Part shown: piece by piece, positions 7,666 through 17,746 of the stretch | How positions within the stretch are numbered: position 1 is the stretch's first letter | Layout: each line of letters opens with the position of its first letter | NCBI GenBank assembly: GCA_022486815.1 | Contig: JAKVJW010000018.1 | Coordinates: forward strand, 1 to 53,855 | DNA length: 53,855 nt | From: Prevotella sp. | Lineage (GTDB): Bacteria > Bacteroidota > Bacteroidia > Bacteroidales > Bacteroidaceae | Reading direction: 5' to 3' | Program-made: the position numbers and the translations under genes | Notes under the pieces: generated by a model | Database searches by the model: none | What the model saw: the letters and a program-made list of their open reading frames with translations, nothing else | Told to the model about the DNA's origin: nothing

Positions 7666-8631
7666 TCAGCTTGCGATAGCACCACCTTCCATATCAAGCA
7701 ATTCATTTGTAATGGCTTGCTGACGACTTTTATTATATTGCAAATTCAAATCATGAAGTATCTCATCAGCATTATCCGTAGCAGTCTGCATAGCGACCAT
7801 GCGGGCAGCATGCTCACTGGCGACACTATCCAATAATGCTGTATAGATCATCAGATGCAATTGTTTCGGAACTAAAGTCTGAAGGACTGTCCTCAAGTCC
7901 GGTTCGATAATGAAGTCATCATACAATTTCGTAATCTGGCCATTTGCTTTTCGCTCAGCATCTCCTTTTTTCCTCAGATATTCCCGTACACGTGCAGAAG
8001 TCTGATTAGAAGACAAATCACGATCATTATCTATACCGATAGTTTCTGTTGAGAGATCTATGGGCAAAAACACCTTACGTGTAAGAACCTGACGACCAGC
8101 ACTCTTAAAGTGATGGTAAATGATTTCCACCTTATCAAAATCACCCTTCAAAAACTTTAGTGCAGCGTCCCGACCTAGCTCGAGGCTCTGCTGTGCATTG
8201 GGTTTATCAATAAGATCCTGATAGTCACCCATCGACTGGAGTCCAGCCTTCTTAACAGCCTCTGAGACCTTTTGTCCTATAGGGTAGATAAGTACTTCTA
8301 TGCCTTTAGCCTTATATTCCTCTACTGCCGTCAACATCATTTTGATGGCGTTCGCATTAAAGCCTCCACACAAAGAATTGTTGGAACTAAAAACAATCAA
8401 CGCAACCTTCTTCACTTCACGCTTTGCCTGGAACACACTCTCAGGTTCAGGCATTGAAACCAGAAAACTCTTTAAGATGTGTTCAAGCAAATTCTCATAA
8501 GGTAACATATTCTGAATAGCTACCTGAGCATGATGAAGTTTTGAAGACGCCACCATCTTCATGGCACTCGTAATCTTACGAGTACTTTTCACACTGGCGA
8601 TACGAGTCTTTATCTCTTTTAATGAAGGCAT
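7666..8631 (-). CDS. atpG: F1Fo ATP synthase subunit gamma
   Basis: The 321-residue central-stalk subunit that rotates inside the alpha3beta3 head. The N-terminal helix MPSLKEIKTRIASVKSTRKI and TSAMKMVASSKL are diagnostic, as is the C-terminal segment ASEHAARMVAMQTATDNA that forms the coiled coil. It is about 30 residues longer than the common 285-290-residue form; the extra length is spread through the middle domain (about residues 185-225, including a Lys/Arg-rich stretch). It is the last gene of the operon, 6 bases after atpA, and ends at the shared terminator. Confidence 0.97.
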   Translation of the reverse strand: MPSLKEIKTRIASVKSTRKITSAMKMVASSKLHHAQVAIQNMLPYENLLEHILKSFLVSMPEPESVFQAKREVKKVALIVFSSNNSLCGGFNANAIKMMLTAVEEYKAKGIEVLIYPIGQKVSEAVKKAGLQSMGDYQDLIDKPNAQQSLELGRDAALKFLKGDFDKVEIIYHHFKSAGRQVLTRKVFLPIDLSTETIGIDNDRDLSSNQTSARVREYLRKKGDAERKANGQITKLYDDFIIEPDLRTVLQTLVPKQLHLMIYTALLDSVASEHAARMVAMQTATDNADEILHDLNLQYNKSRQQAITNELLDMEGGAIAS

Positions 8632-8637
8632 GGGCTA

Positions 8638-10230
8638 TTATGCTTTAACTTTAAACTGACCGGCCACATTAGCCATTACATCCTCAATGGTCTTCGTATC
8701 TTCATCAGTCAGCTTTCCGCTACCCAGAGTGTCCAGAACATCCTGGTGTTGTGAACGCATCGCATCAAGGAACTGAGTCTCACAGTTACGAACTTTATCG
8801 ACTGGTACATCATGCAACAGACCATGTACACCGGAATACAATATGGCAATCTGCTCACCTACTGACATAGGACGATATTGTGGTTGAATCAATAATTGAT
8901 TGATCTTTCGACCACGGTCCAAAGCCATAGCTGTAACAGTATCCATGTCGCTCGCGAATTGAGAAAAACTTTCCAATTCATGATACTGGGCCATATCGAT
9001 CTTCAATGTACCTGCCACTTTCTTCATACTCTTAATCTGAGCAGATCCACCGACACGAGATACAGAAATACCAACATCGATAGCCGGACGGAAACCTTGG
9101 TTGAACAGATTGCTCACCAAATAAATCTGACCATCGGTAATGGAGATTACATTAGTAGGAATATAGGCAGCAACATCACCTTCCTGAGTTTCAATGATTG
9201 GTAATGCTGTAAGAGAACCACCACCTTTTACATGTCCCTTCATAGATGACGGCAGGTCATTCATTGTCTCGGCAATCTCCTGCTGGTCATTGATTCGGGC
9301 AGCACGCTCCAAAAGTCTGGAATGAAGGTAGAAAATATCTCCCGGATAAGCCTCACGCCCAGAAGGACGACGAAGAATCAGGGAAATTTCCCGGTAGGCA
9401 ACAGCCTGTTTACTCAAGTCATCATAGACAACCAATGCAGAGAATCCACGGTCACGGAAATATTCTCCGATCGCAGCTCCCGCAAATGGAGCATAATACT
9501 GCAAAGCAGCAGGAGTAGCAGCCGTTGCACTGACGACAATGGTATAAGGCATGGCGCCCTTATCTTCCAAAGTCTGTACCAATGAGGCTACGGTAGATGC
9601 TTTCTGCCCAATAGCGACATAAATACAATAGACAGGTTTGCCGGCTTCATAGAGTCCTCGTTGATTGATGATCGTATCCACGGCAATGGCCGTTTTCCCG
9701 GTCTGGCGGTCACCAATAATCAATTCACGTTGTCCCCTACCAATAGGAATCATGGAGTCAATAGACTTCAAGCCTGTCTGCAAAGGTTCCTTCACTGGTT
9801 GACGATAGATCACACCCGGTGCCTTTCGATCCAAAGGCATCTCAAATGATTCGGTCAAATCAATATCACCCTTGCCATCAATTGGATTACCCAGCGGGTC
9901 TACGACACGACCCAGGAAGTTGTCATTGACACGAATGGAAGCGATTCGATGAGTCCTTTTCACCTTCTCACCTTCTTTTATGCCCTCAGTAGAACCTAAA
10001 AGAATACAACCGACATTGTCTTCCTCCAGATTCATGACTATAGCCTCAGAACCATTCTCAAACTGAAGAATTTCACTAGACTCGACGTTACGCAAGCCAT
10101 AAATACGTGCAACACCATCTGCCACCGTAAGTACGGTACCTACCTCATCAAACTGCTCAGCATGGTTAATGCCCCGTAATTCTTTCTCCAGCACTTCTGA
10201 TACTTCGCTTGGTTTAATATTATCTGGCAT
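8638..10230 (-). CDS. atpA: F1Fo ATP synthase subunit alpha
   Basis: The 530-residue non-catalytic nucleotide-binding subunit of F1. The P-loop GDRQTGKT lies at 173-180 and the arginine-finger segment [10 protein letters not shown] near residue 380. The N-terminal beta-barrel (25-95), the Rossmann-like core and the C-terminal helical domain are complete. It sits between atpH (52-base gap) and atpG (6-base gap). Confidence 0.98.
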   Translation of the reverse strand: MPDNIKPSEVSEVLEKELRGINHAEQFDEVGTVLTVADGVARIYGLRNVESSEILQFENGSEAIVMNLEEDNVGCILLGSTEGIKEGEKVKRTHRIASIRVNDNFLGRVVDPLGNPIDGKGDIDLTESFEMPLDRKAPGVIYRQPVKEPLQTGLKSIDSMIPIGRGQRELIIGDRQTGKTAIAVDTIINQRGLYEAGKPVYCIYVAIGQKASTVASLVQTLEDKGAMPYTIVVSATAATPAALQYYAPFAGAAIGEYFRDRGFSALVVYDDLSKQAVAYREISLILRRPSGREAYPGDIFYLHSRLLERAARINDQQEIAETMNDLPSSMKGHVKGGGSLTALPIIETQEGDVAAYIPTNVISITDGQIYLVSNLFNQGFRPAIDVGISVSRVGGSAQIKSMKKVAGTLKIDMAQYHELESFSQFASDMDTVTAMALDRGRKINQLLIQPQYRPMSVGEQIAILYSGVHGLLHDVPVDKVRNCETQFLDAMRSQHQDVLDTLGSGKLTDEDTKTIEDVMANVAGQFKVKA

Positions 10231-10282
10231 TTTATTAATTTAAAATTAATGTTTGAATTCGAAAATTTCTTTTCGTATTCCA

Positions 10283-10819
10283 CTATTTATATAACTGTGA
10301 ATACACCGTCCGAAGCATCGTTTTCACACTAGCATCCATCCGGTAAGTATCATATTCAAGAATAAAACCGCCGATAATATCCGGATCGGTCTCCGTCTTG
10401 AATTCTACAGTTCCATTAGTCCTACTTTCAACCAATTTCTGCATTCTCTGTTCTATGGCAGATGATACAGGAACGGCAGTCGTAAGAATACCGCTTGTGA
10501 TGTTCTTCTGTTGTCTGTAAAGAGAGATATACGAAGCAGCCATGAGTTGCAGGGAGCTTTCCCTACCCTCTTTCAGAACGAGAGCAACAAAATTTTTGCT
10601 GAGTTCTGACGGATTACCACCCATCGCAGTCTCCAGAAGATGCTGCTTCTTTTCGTTGACGAGCATAGGATTATCTATCGTGTATTTCAGATCATGTACC
10701 TTAAAATAACTCTGATAGAGAGAGAGCATTTCTTCGTATACCTGATCTTCGACCTTCAGCGCCGTTGCACCCTTGATGAGTGCCCGCGCATATCTAACCG
10801 ATATTACACCTAAATCCAT
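10283..10819 (-). CDS. atpH: F1Fo ATP synthase subunit delta
   Basis: The 178-residue peripheral-stalk subunit that joins the b subunits to the top of F1. It shows the family pattern: an N-terminal helical domain opening with ISVRYARALIKGA, and a C-terminal segment with TETDPDIIGGFILEYDTYRMDASV, equivalent to the conserved IGGFV...D.S motif. It starts 5 bases after the atpF stop. Confidence 0.95.
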   Translation of the reverse strand: MDLGVISVRYARALIKGATALKVEDQVYEEMLSLYQSYFKVHDLKYTIDNPMLVNEKKQHLLETAMGGNPSELSKNFVALVLKEGRESSLQLMAASYISLYRQQKNITSGILTTAVPVSSAIEQRMQKLVESRTNGTVEFKTETDPDIIGGFILEYDTYRMDASVKTMLRTVYSQLYK

Positions 10820-10824
10820 AAGCT

Positions 10825-11331
10825 TTAATCTTTCTTATTTTCAGAAGGAACTTCATCCAGCAGTCGACCAATCAACTCCATCTGCTTGTCTTGAGAAGAC
10901 AATTCCTTGCGCAGGATCTTTTCAGCAACCTGTATAGAAAGAGAAACGACCTGGGACCGTATGTCCTGAACGGCATTTTTCTTTTCCATTTCAATTTGAG
11001 AACGGGCATCCTTCAACAGGCGTGCGCCCTCTTCTTTTGCCTTATCCTGTGCCTTCTCGACAATGGCATCACGTGTATTTGCAGCCTCTTTTAGAATCTG
11101 GGCCTGTTTTTCGCGTGATTCCTGCAGAATGGATTCACCTTCTTTCTGGATGTTAGCAAGCTTCTTATCAGCTTCATGAGCATGACGAATACTCTCGTCG
11201 ATGTTCTTCTTCCGATTGTTTATCATCTTCACAATTGAAGGGAATCCCCATTTCAATAAGATGAGAAAAACAATAATGAAGACGAGCGTCATCCAAAAAA
11301 GTAAACCGCTATCAGGAATCAATAAATCCAT
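10825..11331 (-). CDS. atpF: F1Fo ATP synthase subunit b
   Basis: The 168-residue peripheral-stalk subunit. One N-terminal membrane helix (about 8-28, LLFWMTLVFIIVFLILLKWGF) is followed by a long charged amphipathic helix rich in Glu, Lys and Ala that forms the dimeric stalk to residue 160. Only one b-type gene is present, so a homodimer is expected. It lies between atpE and atpH with short gaps. Confidence 0.95.
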   Translation of the reverse strand: MDLLIPDSGLLFWMTLVFIIVFLILLKWGFPSIVKMINNRKKNIDESIRHAHEADKKLANIQKEGESILQESREKQAQILKEAANTRDAIVEKAQDKAKEEGARLLKDARSQIEMEKKNAVQDIRSQVVSLSIQVAEKILRKELSSQDKQMELIGRLLDEVPSENKKD

Positions 11332-11367
11332 ATATACTGGTTAAAGTTTACAATCAATAGCTCAAAA

Positions 11368-11619
<252 letters not shown>

Positions 11620-11645
11620 TTAATTGATTATTTAATTTTTTTATT

Positions 11646-12764
11646 TTATGCTTTTACTGTTTCTGCCTTCGGCTCAGATTTCTCATGAGCCAAATGAATA
11701 AACACTGCACTTAACATCGTAAATACTAAAGCCTGGATGTAACAAACCAGAATTTCCAGAAGCATCATGAAGATACTCATTGCAATGCTCACCACCGTCA
11801 TACCTGTGCCGGCTGCAGCATCCACAACAGCATTCTCACTAATATTGAACATGATGAAAATCATAGCGGCAAACGACAGGGCAATCGCATGACCAGCCAA
11901 CATATTGGCAAAAAGTCGGATCATCAGTGCCAATGGCTTCGTGATAATACTGAACAGTTCAATAAAAGGCATCAACGGCACGGGGCATTTCAGCCATAAA
12001 GGAACTTTAGGCCAGAAAATGCTCTTCCAGTATTCCTTTGAACCCGTAACATTCGTAATAATAAAGGTCGTAATTCCCAAGAAAAATGTACAGGTGATAT
12101 TCCCGGTTAAGTTTCCACCTCCGGGAGGAAATGGAACGACTCCCATCAAGTTGGCAAGGAATATAAAGAAGAAACATGTCATCAGCCAAGGCCCATAAAC
12201 CACAGCCTCTCTATCCGTCATAGTGGACTTGACCACATCATGATAGATTGACATAATAAACATGTGCATAAGTCCCGTAAATCCTTTCGGGGCGGAATCA
12301 TCCCATTTATGATGTCTGCACCACCGCGCAGGAACCAGCACACATATCAAAAGAAGAATAGCATCAATGAAAAGAACACAAACGGTCTTGGTAATAGAAA
12401 TATCTAAAGGACGAACTTCATTACCGTTGACCATTTCCATAATCTTACCTGGATGACTTTTCGCATCAGCACTCTTGATATAGAGTCCATAAGGCCCCGG
12501 ACGATTACCATTGGTATTTTTGACTTCACTAAACCGGCTGCTGGAGAACACATGCCATCCTGTACTGCTCTTTACGATAACAGGAAGATGGATGATTACC
12601 GGAGTCTTGCCGATCTTGGTAATATGCCAGTCATAAGAATCTTTAATATGCCCCCACAAAATATTTCCCACATCGATATTTTGTCTTGCAGAAACCGTTA
12701 CAGGCGCAAGAGTAAAAAGCATAACGAAGATGAAAAAAAATTGTTTGAGTTTTATTTTTTTCAT
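11646..12764 (-). CDS. atpB: F1Fo ATP synthase subunit a with long extracytoplasmic N-terminal domain
   Basis: The 372-residue stator subunit that forms the proton half-channels. The essential arginine is R283 in MIRLFANMLAGH. Compared with the usual 240-270 residues it has an extra N-terminal part: a signal-peptide-like segment (about 6-26) and a soluble region of about 100 residues with HIKDSYDWHI. These precede the first membrane helix near residue 130. Such extended a subunits are typical of Bacteroidota. Its start overlaps the stop of the upstream small membrane protein by 4 bases (ATGA), indicating translational coupling. Confidence 0.95.
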   Translation of the reverse strand: MKKIKLKQFFFIFVMLFTLAPVTVSARQNIDVGNILWGHIKDSYDWHITKIGKTPVIIHLPVIVKSSTGWHVFSSSRFSEVKNTNGNRPGPYGLYIKSADAKSHPGKIMEMVNGNEVRPLDISITKTVCVLFIDAILLLICVLVPARWCRHHKWDDSAPKGFTGLMHMFIMSIYHDVVKSTMTDREAVVYGPWLMTCFFFIFLANLMGVVPFPPGGGNLTGNITCTFFLGITTFIITNVTGSKEYWKSIFWPKVPLWLKCPVPLMPFIELFSIITKPLALMIRLFANMLAGHAIALSFAAMIFIMFNISENAVVDAAAGTGMTVVSIAMSIFMMLLEILVCYIQALVFTMLSAVFIHLAHEKSEPKAETVKA

Positions 12765-13192
12765 TCTGATTCTGTTTTATTAATTTTTTTTTCTACTCGC
12801 ACAAAGTATAGGCAATCGAATGCCAGAAGGACAATGTAGAATATAGCGAAGATCAGAGCAAAACCTATCACAGCCTGCCGTTCACGGACAACGACCAGAT
12901 AAATAAGGAAAACACTTAAAGCCAAAAGCAATCTAAGTACCGATGCAACAAGATAAAACCGTATCAAGTTTGTTGAAGATGACTTAGCTACCCTTTTCCA
13001 GCATTCTCCATAAACCAAGTTGCATACAAGTGAAAATACGACTGTAACTGTTAAAGCAGTAACCAATGATGTATTTTGCACTACTTGCATGACAAACAAA
13101 GACAGGAGCATAAGCGCAGCAATAATCCACAATGAATATTGCTTGTATTTCCTGGCTATCCGATCTATCGTAGTGTCTAAACTTCGACGCAT
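12761..13192 (-). CDS. ATP-synthase-associated small membrane protein (AtpI-like position)
   Basis: A 143-residue protein with four predicted membrane helices (about 18-38, 42-62, 82-103, 106-128), a basic N-terminus and a charged C-terminus ending KKINKTESE. It sits between atpC and atpB, overlapping atpC by 16 bases and atpB by 4, so it is translationally locked into the operon. By position and topology it may play the role of AtpI, which helps c-ring assembly or Mg2+ supply in other bacteria, but I see no clear AtpI motif and the role is inferred. Confidence 0.8.
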   Translation of the reverse strand: MRRSLDTTIDRIARKYKQYSLWIIAALMLLSLFVMQVVQNTSLVTALTVTVVFSLVCNLVYGECWKRVAKSSSTNLIRFYLVASVLRLLLALSVFLIYLVVVRERQAVIGFALIFAIFYIVLLAFDCLYFVRVEKKINKTESE

Positions 13193-13425
13193 AGCGAAAT
13201 AATGTTCTTCTGTACCTCGACGAAACCACCCTTGATATCCAACTGCTTAGGACCTTCCTTTGTAGTTGTATACACCACTTTCCCTGCATTTAAAGAAGAA
13301 ATGATGGGAGCATGATCTGTCAGTATTTCAAAAGATCCTGCTGTACCAGGGACAGTAACATTTTCTACGTCACCGTAATATACTACTTTCTCCGGGGAAA
13401 TAATTTTTAATCTCAGCATACGCAA
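13177..13425 (-). CDS. atpC: F1Fo ATP synthase subunit epsilon, short form
   Basis: An 82-residue epsilon subunit. It contains only the N-terminal beta-sandwich domain that binds gamma and the c-ring: LKIISPEKVVYYGDVENVTVPGT, then GSFEILTDHAPIIS. The two-helix C-terminal domain (about 50 residues) that inhibits ATP hydrolysis in E. coli is missing. The coding frame stops naturally at 13177 and the next gene overlaps it, so this is not a frameshift. Short epsilon subunits are also known from green sulfur bacteria. Confidence 0.95.
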   Translation of the reverse strand: MRMLRLKIISPEKVVYYGDVENVTVPGTAGSFEILTDHAPIISSLNAGKVVYTTTKEGPKQLDIKGGFVEVQKNIISLCVEV

Positions 13426-13472
13426 TAATTATAATGAGTATAAGTCGGGATGTCCAATGACATCCCACAGAC

Positions 13473-15047
<1,575 letters not shown>

Positions 15048-15076
15048 CTATTTGAAATATCTAATTAACGCGAACA

Positions 15077-15108
15077 CAAATTTACGTAATATTTTCGTAA
15101 ACTACAAA
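15077..15108 (-). promoter_or_regulatory. Promoter of the ATPase operon
   Basis: On the minus strand: TTTG (15105-15108), a 20-base spacer and TAAATTTG (15077-15084). The transcript would begin near 15070, giving a leader of about 70 bases before atpD. The box is extended to CGTAAATTTGT, as at gyrA. Confidence 0.6.
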
Positions 15109-15162
15109 CTAAATATGAGTTTTATTCCTAAAAAGAATAACAATATAGCATTTTAAAACAGT

Positions 15163-16140
15163 TTATATGCTTAATTCATCAAGTACCTTAATAAGATTCT
15201 TGTCAAAAGGCTTGTCACTACGGACAGCTTCACTCATCGGCACATAAGTGACCTCATTGTTTCGTACTCCCACCATAATATTACGCTGGCCCTGAATAAT
15301 AGCCTCAACGGCTCCTACACCTGTACGACTGGCTAAGATACGGTCACGGGCTGAAGGACTTCCTCCTCGTTGCAAATGACCGAGTATAGATACACGTACA
15401 TCATACTGAGAGAATTCTTTTTTCACACGGTCTGCATAGTAAAGTGCACCACATTTAGGACTTTCGGAGACGATGACGATACAACTCTTCTTCGACTTGC
15501 GGATACCACGCTCCATAAACTGTGCAAGTTGGTCAACATCCGTAGAATCTTCCGGAATAATAGCAGCTTCTGCACCACTTGCAATAGCGCTGTTTTGAGC
15601 CAGGAAGCCAGCATCACGTCCCATCACTTCAACAAAAAAGATACGTTCGTGGCTCTGTGCAGTATCACGAATACGATCCACACATTCTACTATCGTATTT
15701 AAGGTGGTATCATAGCCGATCGTATTATCAGTACCGAACAGATCATTATCGATCGTACCCGGGAGGCCTATACAAGGCATGTCAAAATCTTGTCCAAAGT
15801 GCATAGCTCCTGTCAAAGAACCATTTCCACCTATTATTACCAGAGCATCTATACCTTCATTTTTCAAGTTATCATAAGCCTTTTGACGACCTTCCTCCGT
15901 CATAAAATCCTTAGAACGTGAAGTTCTGAGAATGGTACCTCCCCTTCCGATAATCCCACTGACATTCTCTGTGGTAAAAGGTTTGATTTCATCATTGATG
16001 AGTCCGTCATATCCTCGATAGATAGCTTTAATCATAAAGCCATTATAAATACCAGCGCGAGTAACCGCACGAATCGCGGCATTCATTCCAGGAGCATCAC
16101 CTCCTGAAGTCAAGATTCCAATCGTTTTAATTTTAGCCAT
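15163..16140 (-). CDS. pfkA: 6-phosphofructokinase
   Basis: A 325-residue group A phosphofructokinase, the committed step of glycolysis (fructose 6-phosphate to fructose 1,6-bisphosphate). It shows [15 protein letters not shown] (11-25), the catalytic TIDND (129-133) and MGRDAGF for substrate binding. The nucleotide motif reads GGNGS (104-108). The Gly after the third residue fits ATP rather than pyrophosphate use, but the usual Asp of GGDGS (E. coli D103, a magnesium contact) is Asn. It is on the same strand as the ATPase operon, but that operon has its own promoter in the intervening gap. Confidence 0.96.
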   Translation of the reverse strand: MAKIKTIGILTSGGDAPGMNAAIRAVTRAGIYNGFMIKAIYRGYDGLINDEIKPFTTENVSGIIGRGGTILRTSRSKDFMTEEGRQKAYDNLKNEGIDALVIIGGNGSLTGAMHFGQDFDMPCIGLPGTIDNDLFGTDNTIGYDTTLNTIVECVDRIRDTAQSHERIFFVEVMGRDAGFLAQNSAIASGAEAAIIPEDSTDVDQLAQFMERGIRKSKKSCIVIVSESPKCGALYYADRVKKEFSQYDVRVSILGHLQRGGSPSARDRILASRTGVGAVEAIIQGQRNIMVGVRNNEVTYVPMSEAVRSDKPFDKNLIKVLDELSI

Positions 16141-16430
16141 ACTGAGTAACCTTAATATAATATATAATTGTCTTCCTAATTACCTAACAAAGAATTCATT
16201 CTGAATATTTTTGCACTTCTCTGCCTATTTACAATCACCATATCCAATATACATAATAAGTACAGACTATCCAATAATGATTCGTCTCCTAAAAAGAATA
16301 CAAGCTGAAAACACCAATTTGAATGTAACTTTCTACCGTCATAACGTACTCTTATTCTATATGAAGATAGAAGAGAATTCTCCTCTGTGCACCTTAACAG
16401 TAAGCTATCTTTTTCTATACAAATTTCGTA

Positions 16431-16438
16431 CAAAGTTA
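16431..16438 (-). promoter_or_regulatory. Possible -7 box for pfkA
   Basis: TAACTTTG on the minus strand, a perfect -7 box, but no TTTG is found at the right spacing. If used, the pfkA leader would be close to 285 bases. Confidence 0.35.
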
Positions 16439-16580
16439 ACAAATTATCTGAACAAGGTTGATATCATAACAAAAAATTAAGGCGGTTTAACACTGAGCTA
16501 ACAAATTGAAATCAGCAAATTCAAGAATTGGCAAGTGAGCTTAGCAAAAAACGATAATCATATAACTTTTCAAATTTATC

Positions 16581-16612
16581 TTGTTATTTTTCGCTTTAAA
16601 TATGTATCTTTG
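16581..16612 (+). promoter_or_regulatory. Promoter of glycosyltransferase-DUF5686 operon
   Basis: TTG at 16581-16583, a 21-base spacer and a perfect TATCTTTG at 16605-16612. The transcript would begin near 16620, with a leader of about 140 bases that contains a short upstream ORF. Confidence 0.55.
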
Positions 16613-16711
16613 TAAAAACAAAAATCGATTCTAATGAATACTTCTTTGATGATTAAAAAATCTATGAAAATAAATTAGGAAACAGGTATTCTGTAAAGAG
16701 ACATCTGTCTT

Positions 16712-16777
16712 ATGAGTTTTATAAAAAGAATGTTGAATTTTTTAGGAATAAAGAAATATGCCAGTGAAGTCGGTTAA
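16712..16777 (+). CDS. Possible 21-codon upstream ORF overlapping the glycosyltransferase start
   Basis: An ATG-started frame of 21 codons begins MSFIKRMLNFLGIKK and ends 17 bases inside the glycosyltransferase gene, in a different frame. The peptide is basic and amphipathic. It could couple translation to the downstream gene or be chance; only the overlap and its place in the leader support it. Confidence 0.25.
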   Translation: MSFIKRMLNFLGIKKYASEVG

Positions 16778-17732
16778 CATATCAGGTACTACACCACCGC
16801 TCGTAAGTTTCATCATTACGACCTACGGTCTTTCGAATGAGATCATACAGGAATGTGTCGAACATATTCTATCTCTGTCACTAAATTCAAAAGAAAGGGA
16901 GATCATTCTCATAGACAACGGTTCTGGAGAGTTTCCATCAAAAAAGCTAATTGACGGAAAAGAAGACATCACCTATATCAGGAAAAAGAACTTGCCACTT
17001 TCACAAGCCAGGAATATAGGTATACAATTGGCTACGGGAGATTACATTCAATTTCTTGATGGCAATGGTTATCTTGTATCAGCTCCCTATGAGCACTGCC
17101 TTGATATTATCAGATTTCATAATCCAGATCTGGTCTTCTTCCAGGAAACGCATAACAAGAAACCGGGTACTTCATTCTCTTTGACCGGTCCTATTACCGG
17201 AAGTGCCTATCTTCATGATCATACACTTAAAGCTTCAGCCTACGGATACCTTTTCCGTCACAAGATATTAGGCCGGCTTCGTTTTTCCACAAAGATCCTA
17301 CATGAAGATGAAGATTTCACGCCACAATTATGTCTCCGCGGAGAACGTATATATTATACTGATGCAAATGCTTATTTCAGCAGAGAGTCAAGCGACTGCG
17401 CTGTTATGAAAAACAATAAGCGATACCATCTAACCTGTCTTCCGGACATAGAGAAGGTAATAGCACACCTACAGGATCTGTCAGATCAACTTCCAGAAGC
17501 AGATCGGGTTGCCTTACAGTACCGTGTAGCACAATTGTCTATGGACTATCTGTATCAGACTATCCAAATTACCAGAAGTACACGTCATTTAAATAATGCT
17601 ATAGAATGGCTTCGGAAAAGAGGGCTTTTCCCTTTGCCAGATAAAAACAATTCTCGTAAATATTATCTTTTCAGAAAGGCTGTCAATACGAAAATAGGTC
17701 GTAAGATATTGTTATTGACAGTGCCTCGATAA
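16758..17732 (+). CDS. Family 2 glycosyltransferase with altered DxD motif
   Basis: A 324-residue GT-A fold glycosyltransferase, expected to move a sugar from a nucleotide donor at the cytoplasmic face of the membrane. The nucleotide-binding N-terminus is clear (LVSFIITTYG, then EIILIDNGS with D53 and ARNIGIQLATGDYIQFLD). The metal-binding DxD, usually LDSDD at this point, reads D101-G-N103-G, so the second acid is missing. A second acidic cluster LHEDEDFT is in the acceptor domain. The C-terminus is basic with no obvious membrane helix. It is followed by a DUF5686 gene 14 bases downstream, so the two may act in one envelope pathway. Acceptor unknown. Confidence 0.85.
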   Translation: MPVKSVNISGTTPPLVSFIITTYGLSNEIIQECVEHILSLSLNSKEREIILIDNGSGEFPSKKLIDGKEDITYIRKKNLPLSQARNIGIQLATGDYIQFLDGNGYLVSAPYEHCLDIIRFHNPDLVFFQETHNKKPGTSFSLTGPITGSAYLHDHTLKASAYGYLFRHKILGRLRFSTKILHEDEDFTPQLCLRGERIYYTDANAYFSRESSDCAVMKNNKRYHLTCLPDIEKVIAHLQDLSDQLPEADRVALQYRVAQLSMDYLYQTIQITRSTRHLNNAIEWLRKRGLFPLPDKNNSRKYYLFRKAVNTKIGRKILLLTVPR

Positions 17733-17746
17733 GGATTTGTTTTTAT

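Larger units (their letters stand above)
16141..16757. other. 617-base intergenic region, pfkA / glycosyltransferase
   Basis: An AT-rich divergent gap. It holds a -7 box for pfkA on the minus strand, a promoter for the glycosyltransferase on the plus strand and a short upstream ORF. Two open frames of about 88 codons lie in its left half on opposite strands, but neither has gene-like composition. Confidence 0.6.

Noticed and set aside
16176..16442. 88-codon minus-strand frame upstream of pfkA, and a similar plus-strand frame at 16211-16480
   Set aside because: The minus-strand start lies within the -7 box, and composition on both strands looks random and AT-driven.
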